Shown here: in pieces, positions 1 through 5,207 of the stretch
How the letters are laid out: each line of letters opens with the position of its first letter
How positions within the stretch are numbered: position 1 is the first letter of the stretch
NCBI GenBank assembly: GCA_021162225.1
Contig: JAGGZB010000104.1
Coordinates: forward strand, 1-5,878
Direction of reading: 5' to 3'
DNA: 5,878 nt
Source of the DNA: Candidatus Bathyarchaeota archaeon
GTDB lineage: Archaea > Thermoproteota > Bathyarchaeia > Bathyarchaeales > DTEX01
Notes under the pieces: generated by a model
Told to the model about the DNA's origin: nothing
The model's database searches: none
What the model saw: only the letters and a program-made list of their open reading frames with translations
Program-made: the position numbers and the translations under genes

Positions 1-2036
1 AATGAGGAAAAGTCTAGGGGTGCACGGTAAAAGCCGCTTTCGACTCCTCCACCCGCTTCGAAGACATCTCCCGACGGAGTTACTGAGCGGAATCCCATAT
101 GAGAGACTCTGAAAGCCGTTCTTTCATCCGTAACGAGCAGAGTATCTCCCAGAACAAAGAATACGGCCGGAGCATACCTTTCATCATACTTCACAAAGTC
201 TGAGACTAATCCTAAGACCCCGCTATCTCTTGGGAGATCGCCTCGTCTTCTTACAGACAGCCCATTTAGGGGAATAATTTTTACCCGTCCAAGCCTCGTC
301 TTTTTGAGCATTTCCACGCATGTGAACGCCGCATCCATATCGTCGACTATTAGCGAATTGAGCCATCCGGAGGCAGCTGCCTCTACGGCTCGCCTATACC
401 TCCTCGGGATCTTTAGGAAGTCCTTAAGTCTACCATGAACTCCTTTTATGAGGCCTTCTTTACTGAGCTCCTCGATGTATCTAAGTGAGCGTTCTTCAGT
501 ATTGAACCTCTCAACAAGTTCCCTCCTTGCCTTGAATTCTACGACTGCTTCTCGAGCAATCTCCTCTACTTTGCCCGCCTCCTTGATCCGCGCTTCTAAA
601 AGGCTCTTTCTTTTAGTTCTTTTAAGCAGAGAATCCTTTAGATAGCTAAGTCGAGCTTTCTGTTCCTTCTGTAAATCTTGAAGATCCTTCAATGCTTCTT
701 CGAGTTTTTCAAGGGAGGACTTTAGCTCTTTCCTCTTTTTCTCTAGGTTCTTAAGCCTCTCGGAGTGAACTTCAATCCTAGACTTGCTCTTTGCCTCCGC
801 GCCTTTTAGATTCATTGCTTCAGTGCGTATCCGTTCTAGAATCTTCTCGTTCTCTTCAACCTCTCTGTTCCTCTCTTCAAGCCTAGATCTTCTCTCGTCT
901 ATCTCCTCGTTTAACGCGTTGTACACCGACTGTTTGTCGGATATTTCCTTAAGAAGTGTGTTTCGTTCGGAGACGAGGTCCTTAATCCTTTCCTCGAATT
1001 CGGTTATCTTCTTTCTCAAATCCTCGATTCGGCTTTCATACTCTATTCTCGCCTTTCTGAGATCATCAAGAAGGGATTCTCCACTCTTTATCTTGCTACT
1101 TAACCCACCTAGCCTCGACCTTAACTCTCCTATTCTCACCTGTATCTGGAGAATCTGGTTCCGCTTTTCCCTCGACTGTTCAAGACCGTACTTTCTGAGG
1201 TCAGAGTCTAATTGGCGTCTCTTTGATCTGAGATCCTCCCGTCTCCTTTTCAGATCTTCCAGCTGCTTCTCTAAGCCGCGTATCTTCTCGGATAACTCCT
1301 CAATTCTCCTCTGGTTTTCACTTATTCTCTTAGAAAGCTTAACTGCCTCGAGGCGGTTTATCTCTTTTTGGATAAAGTTGTAACGTATTAGATCGTTCCT
1401 CTCTTTTTCTAGGGACTCAATTCTCTTCTGGACTTCTCCTACTTGCCCCATCGCTGTCTTTATGGCTATATTCGCGGCTTCGAGCTTTTTCTGCGCCTCA
1501 GCTTTCTCCTGGTCATACTGAGCTATACCTATTACATCCTCGATTATTTTTCTCCTTTCATGCGATGATATCTCAGCGAGCCTCGTAAGCGTTCCCTGCA
1601 AGATTACGTTATGTCCGTTAGGCGTTATCCCGCCCATGGAGAGGACCTCCAGCGCGTATGACCTCGAGACTTTTCTTCCATTTATTCGATATGTGCTGTA
1701 TCCATTCTGGTCTATCTCCCGAGATACCGTGACGGTCTTCGCATCTATGGGGAGGCGGCCGTCGGAGTTGTCAAATTGAATCACGACTTTTGCTTTTTTT
1801 CTAGAGTTAGAGTTCAGCCCTCCGTTAAAGATGAGGCTTGAAAAGTTAGTTGCTCGGAGCTTCCGGGCGCTCATCTCTCCAAGTGCGAAGAGAACAGCAT
1901 CTATAATATTCGTCTTTCCACTTCCATTAGGTCCCGTTATCACAGTAAAGCCCTTATCAAACACTAACGTTGTCTTTTTACCGAACGTTTTGAACCCGTT
2001 AACTTCGATCTTCTTTATAAACGGCATTCTTCTCAT
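1..2036 (-). CDS. smc: Chromosome segregation protein SMC, N-terminal part (runs off left edge)
   Basis: The reading frame is open from 2036 to base 1, about 678 codons with no stop, so the gene continues beyond the window. SMC proteins are DNA-bound ATPases that dimerise through a hinge and organise and help segregate chromosomes, usually with kleisin partners (ScpA/ScpB). Residues 5-20 give the usual SMC opening (PFIKKIEVNGFKTFG). Walker A is GPNGSGKTN at residues 35-43 (near 1908-1934). The R-loop arginine lies in KLRA (R61), and the Q-loop is Q147 in LQGTLTR, followed by HERRKIIEDVIGIAQYD (159-175). Residues about 180-525 are Glu/Lys/Arg/Leu-rich coiled coil with a Gly-Gly break at 310-311. 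Residues about 530-665 (near 40-450) are the hinge: it opens with GVHGRL, contains IVDDMDAAF and closes with an EAGGGVESG glycine cluster. The second coil, ABC signature, Walker B and any downstream scpA lie outside the window. The start is ATG 2036; M4 (2027) is an alternative. The family call is very secure. Confidence 0.97.
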   Translation of the reverse strand, partial: MRRMPFIKKIEVNGFKTFGKKTTLVFDKGFTVITGPNGSGKTNIIDAVLFALGEMSARKLRATNFSSLIFNGGLNSNSRKKAKVVIQFDNSDGRLPIDAKTVTVSREIDQNGYSTYRINGRKVSRSYALEVLSMGGITPNGHNVILQGTLTRLAEISSHERRKIIEDVIGIAQYDQEKAEAQKKLEAANIAIKTAMGQVGEVQKRIESLEKERNDLIRYNFIQKEINRLEAVKLSKRISENQRRIEELSEKIRGLEKQLEDLKRRREDLRSKRRQLDSDLRKYGLEQSREKRNQILQIQVRIGELRSRLGGLSSKIKSGESLLDDLRKARIEYESRIEDLRKKITEFEERIKDLVSERNTLLKEISDKQSVYNALNEEIDERRSRLEERNREVEENEKILERIRTEAMNLKGAEAKSKSRIEVHSERLKNLEKKRKELKSSLEKLEEALKDLQDLQKEQKARLSYLKDSLLKRTKRKSLLEARIKEAGKVEEIAREAVVEFKARRELVERFNTEERSLRYIEELSKEGLIKGVHGRLKDFLKIPRRYRRAVEAAASGWLNSLIVDDMDAAFTCVEMLKKTRLGRVKIIPLNGLSVRRRGDLPRDSGVLGLVSDFVKYDERYAPAVFFVLGDTLLVTDERTAFRVSHMGFRSVTPSGDVFEAGGGVESGFYRAPLDFSS

Positions 2037-2039
2037 GAT

Positions 2040-2045
2040 CCTCCT
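2040..2045 (-). promoter_or_regulatory. Shine-Dalgarno AGGAGG before smc
   Basis: A perfect AGGAGG lies in the 31-base gap between the DUF2096-like stop and smc. It is only 3 bases from the first ATG (2036) but 12 bases from the second in-frame ATG (2027). Neither spacing is ideal. Upstream of it the frame meets TGA (2060-2058) without another normal start codon, so the start must be one of these two. The M4 start would give the MPFIKK opening that many SMC proteins have. Confidence 0.6.
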
Positions 2046-2067
2046 AGTAATCCGCGCTCAGTAGGCA

Positions 2068-2586
2068 TTATCTTGCCAAGGCCTCCTGCATTTTCTTTAC
2101 AAATTTTTTGATCTGCGCTTCATCATCTCCATAGATGAGAAGGAAGTCGTCTTCTTGGACTTTATGATTAAGCTTAAGATCTAAGCATATACTCTTCAGA
2201 AGGTCTAGAGGAGTATCTTCAGTCAGTTTAACACGAATCCAATGCTTATCACGTGGGACTCCTGCCAAAAACCTTTTCTCCAATTTAACCTTCGCCTTCC
2301 TCTTCCTTGCCTCCGAGATTCTCCTCATCAATGCTTCGATATATTCGTCTCCGAATTTTTCACGTGCAATAGGCATAAGGTAAGATTCAAGGTTACTCAT
2401 GCACTCTTCGATTCTTCTAATCACGTCTGAGCTGGATCCCTCCACCTTAGAGATCTCTATCAACGTCTTTAATGAACGCAGCTCAGTCATTACTTGGGGC
2501 GGAATCTTCACGTTCGCCCTCTTAAGATCGATTATCAGATTCGCCATTAACTTCCACAAAGCGTAGTAATCCAGTTTTGCGCACAT
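2068..2586 (-). CDS. DUF2096-like conserved archaeal protein, unknown function
   Basis: This 172-residue soluble protein has no signal peptide or membrane segment. From memory it resembles the archaeal family DUF2096: an N-terminal YYALWKLMANLI segment, a helical stretch with IPPQVMTELRSLKTLI (28-43), then ESYLMPIAREKFGDEYIEAL (67-86). A strongly basic linker follows (about 88-106, RRISEARKRKAKVKLEKRF), leading into GVPRDKHWIRVK (109-120). A small alpha/beta-looking C-terminal segment contains FLLIYGDDEAQI (148-159) and a terminal amphipathic helix. The family has no established biochemical role that I know of. The gene sits 31 bases upstream of smc on the same strand with its own SD on either side, so co-transcription is likely and a chromosome-related role is possible; that is inference. 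ATG 2586 is the first possible start because an in-frame TAA lies two codons upstream. The DUF assignment is probable, not certain. Confidence 0.8.
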   Translation of the reverse strand: MCAKLDYYALWKLMANLIIDLKRANVKIPPQVMTELRSLKTLIEISKVEGSSSDVIRRIEECMSNLESYLMPIAREKFGDEYIEALMRRISEARKRKAKVKLEKRFLAGVPRDKHWIRVKLTEDTPLDLLKSICLDLKLNHKVQEDDFLLIYGDDEAQIKKFVKKMQEALAR

Positions 2587-2601
2587 CCTTTAAGTTTTAA
2601 A

Positions 2602-2607
2602 CCTCCT
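2602..2607 (-). promoter_or_regulatory. Shine-Dalgarno AGGAGG of the DUF2096-like gene, unusually distant
   Basis: AGGAGG on the minus strand lies 15 bases before ATG 2586, longer than the usual 5-9. The spacer is AT-rich and contains a short inverted repeat, TTTAA-AAC-TTAAA (2601-2589). An in-frame TAA between SD and ATG rules out an upstream start. A weak GG lies directly against the ATG. Confidence 0.45.
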
Positions 2608-2627
2608 AAAGAAGATTATCAACTCCA

Positions 2628-2640
2628 TATTTTTCCAGAT
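2628..2640 (-). promoter_or_regulatory. Possible BRE/TATA element for the DUF2096-like gene and smc
   Basis: Read on the minus strand, an A-rich stretch (GGAAAAATATGG within 2639-2628) resembles a purine-rich BRE followed by a TATA box. A start about 25 bases downstream would fall near 2605, giving a very short leader that begins around the SD. Candidate only: the region is AT-rich throughout and other matches exist. Confidence 0.25.
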
Positions 2641-2721
2641 GCATACATGAGGTTGACTATGTAGCCTATTCATTTTAAGGATTAAACCATCTTCTCATAA
2701 CGGGACAAATATCTGTTTCTA

Positions 2722-2740
2722 ATATGTATGTATATACGAT
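2722..2740 (+). promoter_or_regulatory. TATA-like element in the divergent intergenic region
   Basis: ATATGTATGTATATACGAT is the most TATA-like stretch in the 252-base gap between the divergent genes. Its core GTATATAC (2730-2737) is a perfect 8-base palindrome, so it could bind TBP in either orientation. For pth2 it would place the transcript start near 2757 and give a leader of about 80 bases. A second weaker candidate for pth2 is GAAAGTTTTAGA (2793-2804), which would give a nearly leaderless transcript. The rest of the gap holds no recognisable RNA gene or credible ORF. Confidence 0.3.
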
Positions 2741-2809
2741 AATGATTTCCCGAGAGAAATTCTTCTTAACCGATCTGCTTAAGAACTTGTAAGAAAGTTT
2801 TAGAGACGA

Positions 2810-2822
2810 CTTAACTGTTAAG
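2810..2822. repeat. Short inverted repeat CTTAACTGTTAAG before pth2
   Basis: Perfect 6-base arms (CTTAAC/GTTAAG) flank a single T, ending 3 bases before the GGTGA SD of pth2. Related CTTAAC and CTTAAG hexamers occur at 2765-2770 and 2778-2783. The size and symmetry fit an operator half-site pair, but the arms are AT-rich and could arise by chance. With a one-base centre it would not form a good RNA hairpin. Confidence 0.35.
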
Positions 2823-2838
2823 ATTGGTGAAGTAAACT

Positions 2839-3222
2839 ATGGACGTATTCGCTGAGAAAAGCTCGGAGTTCCGCTTCAAGCAGGTAATAGTGCTGAGAGG
2901 AGATCTGAATATGAGCTGCGGAAAAGCCATAGCTCAAGCATGCCACGCATCCATATCGGCATCCGAAGAAGCAAGGAAGAAGAAGCCTTCGTGGTGGAGA
3001 GCGTGGATGGATGAGGGACAACGGAAGATAATTCTGAGAGTAAAGTCTAAGCATGAACTTCTTGAAAAGGAGAAAGAAGCGAGGAACGCTGGCATTCCGT
3101 CGGCGTTAATCTCCGATATGGGCTTAACTGAGCTTCCGCCCGGAACGATCACTGCATTGGGGATAGGACCTGCTCCGGAGAAGATCATTGATAAGATCAC
3201 GGGGAGTCTTCCCCTCTACTGA
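2839..3222 (+). CDS. pth2: Peptidyl-tRNA hydrolase, Pth2 family
   Basis: Pth2 cleaves the ester bond of peptidyl-tRNA released from stalled ribosomes, freeing tRNA for reuse; it is the archaeal/eukaryotic type, unrelated to bacterial Pth. The 127-residue length is near the archaeal norm of about 115-125, with roughly ten extra N-terminal residues. Visible family motifs are KQVIVLRGDLNMSCGKAIAQ (14-33), with conserved G28-K29, Q33 and H36; the core strand KIILRVKS (63-70); the helix containing ARNAGIP (81-87); ISDMG with D93 (91-95); and PPGTITALGIGP (100-111) with T103/T105. The protein ends in a typical SLPLY. The start is ATG 2839, preceded at 8 bases by GGTGA (2826-2830); the next Met is M25, inside the conserved first motif. 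It is the first gene of a probable operon with truD, 17 bases downstream. Confidence 0.96.
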   Translation: MDVFAEKSSEFRFKQVIVLRGDLNMSCGKAIAQACHASISASEEARKKKPSWWRAWMDEGQRKIILRVKSKHELLEKEKEARNAGIPSALISDMGLTELPPGTITALGIGPAPEKIIDKITGSLPLY

Positions 3223-3227
3223 CTTCT

Positions 3228-3234
3228 GGGAGGG
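3228..3234 (+). promoter_or_regulatory. Shine-Dalgarno GGGAGGG of truD
   Basis: A strong purine-rich SD lies in the 17-base gap after pth2, 5 bases before ATG 3240. It supports that start over the later Met14 of TruD. Confidence 0.7.
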
Positions 3235-3239
3235 ATAAG

Positions 3240-4592
3240 ATGGTCATCCAAGCCTCATCGCTTGATATTAAGCTTGGCATGGAAGTATATGCCTCGACGA
3301 CTCCTGGCATAGGCGGCAGAATTCGCTCGAGACTGGAAGATTTCATCGTCGAGGAGATCTTACTCGACGGATCGGAAGCTACCATACATCTCGAAGAAGG
3401 AAGACGTGATCTCTCTAGACGAGGGAGATACCTCATCTGCATACTAATTAAGAAAGGCATAGACACATTTTCAGCCATAGAACGAATTGCTAGACGAATA
3501 AATGTGAGTCCTGAGATGATCGAGATTGCGGGTATAAAGGATGCGCAGGCCGTAACTGCCCAGTATGTGAGCGTGGGGGCTACTCCTCCGGAGAAGGCGA
3601 AAATAGATCTTGGGGAGATACGATTAGTACCAGTGCGTTTCTCTGAGGAGAAGATAACTCCGAGAATCCTATTCGGAAACAAGTTCCATATAACCGTGAG
3701 GAATATTCCGCATGGATGCTCAGAGACTCGAAGGATGATTCTTGAAACGTCACGGGAGCTCATGCACTTCGGCGGAATTCCGAACTTCTTCGGTCATCAG
3801 CGATTCGGCACGATTAGGCCACTAACCCATATCGTCGGGAAGCTTTTGCTAAAGGAGAAATTTGAGGAAGCCGCTATGGTCTTCCTTTCGGAGCCAAGCA
3901 TGCATGAATCTCCCCGTGCCAGAAGCGCCCGCACCTATCTCAGAGAAAACGTTGATTTTAACTCCGCCTTGAAAAGATTTCCAAGAAGCCTCTTCTATGA
4001 AAGACTTATGTTGATGTATCTCTCAAAGTATCCGAGAGACTTTCTTGGCGCCTTCCGCAGACTTCCGATAAATCTGCGCAGACTCTTTATTCAAGCTTAT
4101 CAATCATATCTGTTCAATAGGTTTCTAAGCGAGAGAATGAAGAGAGGGATACCCTTAAACAGGGTTCAGAAGGGCGACTATGCTGTCAGAATAGGAGATA
4201 AGGGTCTGCCTAGAAAGGGCTTCATCGTTATAGATGAGGGGAATATAGGCTCAGTTTCATTAGAAGTTGAGAATGGAAATATGGCTCTAGCCCTGCCTAT
4301 GATCGGCTTCAATCAGAAACTCTCAGGCGGGGTTCAAGGGGAGATTGAAAAGGAGATTCTCGAACAAGAAGACATTCAGCCTCAAGACTTCAAGATGAAG
4401 AAGATGCCGGAGTGTAGTGTAAGCGGCGGATTGAGGAGAGCTTTAGCTCCAATTATAAACCTTAGGTTTAAGACTGATCTTGACAATGGAACAATTGTCA
4501 GATTTAGGTTTACGCTTCATAAAGGCTCGTATGCAACGGTTGTTCTCAGAGAATTTATGAAGCCTGAAGATCCCATCTCTTCTGGGTTCTAA
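3240..4592 (+). CDS. truD: tRNA pseudouridine(13) synthase TruD
   Basis: TruD isomerises U13 of tRNAs to pseudouridine; archaeal/eukaryotic relatives (Pus7) may have further sites. The 450 residues fit the longer archaeal TruD class. In order: PGIGGRIRSRLEDFIVEEI (22-40), the usual N-terminal substrate-binding opening; RGRYLICILIKKGIDT (61-76), a family motif; IAGIKDAQAVTAQ (96-108), with catalytic Asp101 in the GxKD signature; GNKFHITVRNI (146-156); GGIPNFFGHQRFG (178-190), the diagnostic TruD motif; then the TRUD insertion domain to about residue 390, including RRLFIQAYQSYLFNRFL (280-296); and LHKGSYATVVLREFM (426-440), the typical end of the catalytic fold. All key residues expected for an active enzyme are present. 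It follows pth2 by 17 bases with a strong SD, so co-translation from one transcript is likely. Nothing is truncated or shifted. Confidence 0.97.
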   Translation: MVIQASSLDIKLGMEVYASTTPGIGGRIRSRLEDFIVEEILLDGSEATIHLEEGRRDLSRRGRYLICILIKKGIDTFSAIERIARRINVSPEMIEIAGIKDAQAVTAQYVSVGATPPEKAKIDLGEIRLVPVRFSEEKITPRILFGNKFHITVRNIPHGCSETRRMILETSRELMHFGGIPNFFGHQRFGTIRPLTHIVGKLLLKEKFEEAAMVFLSEPSMHESPRARSARTYLRENVDFNSALKRFPRSLFYERLMLMYLSKYPRDFLGAFRRLPINLRRLFIQAYQSYLFNRFLSERMKRGIPLNRVQKGDYAVRIGDKGLPRKGFIVIDEGNIGSVSLEVENGNMALALPMIGFNQKLSGGVQGEIEKEILEQEDIQPQDFKMKKMPECSVSGGLRRALAPIINLRFKTDLDNGTIVRFRFTLHKGSYATVVLREFMKPEDPISSGF

Positions 4593-4655
4593 ATACTGAA
4601 GGAATGATAGATTCTTAAGGGATTTAGTGACTAAAAGTCTCTGGAGTGATAGCTA

Positions 4656-5207
4656 ATGTCTAGGGATTCTCTTCTGACCAGAGATGGAACTGTCCTTATC
4701 GTGATCGACGTTCAAGAGCGGCTTTTCGTAAAGATAGAGGGGAAGGAGCGGCTTGCGGAGAATATTCGAAAGCTGCTACGGTTCGCTGAGATCTTGAAGA
4801 TTCCAGTAATAGCAACTGAGCAGTATCCGAAGGGCTTGGGGTCGACGATCCCGGAGATAAGAGACTTACTGCGGGTTAAGCCCATAGAGAAGATAGAGTT
4901 CAGCTGTATGGCTTCCTCAGATTTTAGAAGAAGACTCTCCGAAACAGGTGCGGAGAACCTTGTATTAACAGGTATAGAGGCACATATATGCGTTGCCCAG
5001 ACAGCTATTGAAGCTCTGACAAGCGGCTATAATGTCTACGTGGTTTATGACGCCGTATCTTCTCGTAGGCGCGAGGATAAGTTAATCGCCGTTGAAAGAA
5101 TGAAGCAGCATGGAGCCGTCATAGTTACGACTGAGATGGTGATATATGAAATTCTTCGTAGGGCTGGAACCAAAGAGTTCAAGAAGGTACTTGAACTTGT
5201 AAAGTAG
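4656..5207 (+). CDS. Isochorismatase-family cysteine hydrolase, substrate unknown
   Basis: This 183-residue cytosolic protein belongs to the isochorismatase-like/cysteine hydrolase superfamily (amidases, nicotinamidases, isochorismatases). The catalytic triad is visible: Asp18 in VLIVIDVQERL (13-23), Lys79 in IEKIEFSC (77-84) and nucleophile Cys112 in TGIEAHICVAQTA (105-117), the last with the family's cis-peptide neighbourhood. TEQYPKGLG (54-62) matches the compact YcaC/ISOC-type subgroup. The zinc-binding DxH...H pattern of true nicotinamidase (PncA) is absent, and there is no carrier domain as in EntB, so neither activity should be assumed. ATG 4656 has GGAGTGA (4643-4649) 6 bases upstream. 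It lies 63 bases after truD on the same strand; it may be the last gene of the operon or have its own weak promoter, as I see no convincing TATA box in the gap. Its stop abuts the stop of the convergent gene. Confidence 0.92.
   Translation: MSRDSLLTRDGTVLIVIDVQERLFVKIEGKERLAENIRKLLRFAEILKIPVIATEQYPKGLGSTIPEIRDLLRVKPIEKIEFSCMASSDFRRRLSETGAENLVLTGIEAHICVAQTAIEALTSGYNVYVVYDAVSSRRREDKLIAVERMKQHGAVIVTTEMVIYEILRRAGTKEFKKVLELVK

Noticed and set aside
448..645. 65-codon plus-strand ORF, and a similar one at 1831-2064
   Set aside because: Both are antisense to clear SMC coding sequence (coil/hinge and Walker A region) and show no family resemblance.
784..1383. 199-codon plus-strand ORF rich in Ser, Leu, Arg and Phe
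   Set aside because: It lies entirely antisense to the smc coiled coil. Its composition is what Glu/Lys/Arg-rich coil codons give when read backwards, with no SD or protein-like motifs.
2724..2792. 22-codon plus-strand ORF in the divergent gap (MYVYTIMISREKFF...)
   Set aside because: It has no SD, is very short and overlaps the TATA-like element; nothing distinguishes it from chance.
2818..3200. Two minus-strand ORFs overlapping pth2
   Set aside because: They are shadows of the Pth2 frame, with no start signal or recognisable sequence.
3197..3763. 188-codon minus-strand ORF
   Set aside because: It is antisense to the start of truD, whose frame carries the conserved motifs.
4572..4586. CCCA...TGGG hairpin at the end of truD as a terminator
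   Set aside because: The stem is only four pairs, lies within the coding sequence and has no T-run after it.
4593..4655. Possible C/D-box sRNA or promoter between truD and the cysteine hydrolase
   Set aside because: ATGATAG only approximates a C box and no properly placed D box follows. No convincing TATA box is seen; the GACT-AAA-AGTC repeat (4629-4639) is too small to mean much.
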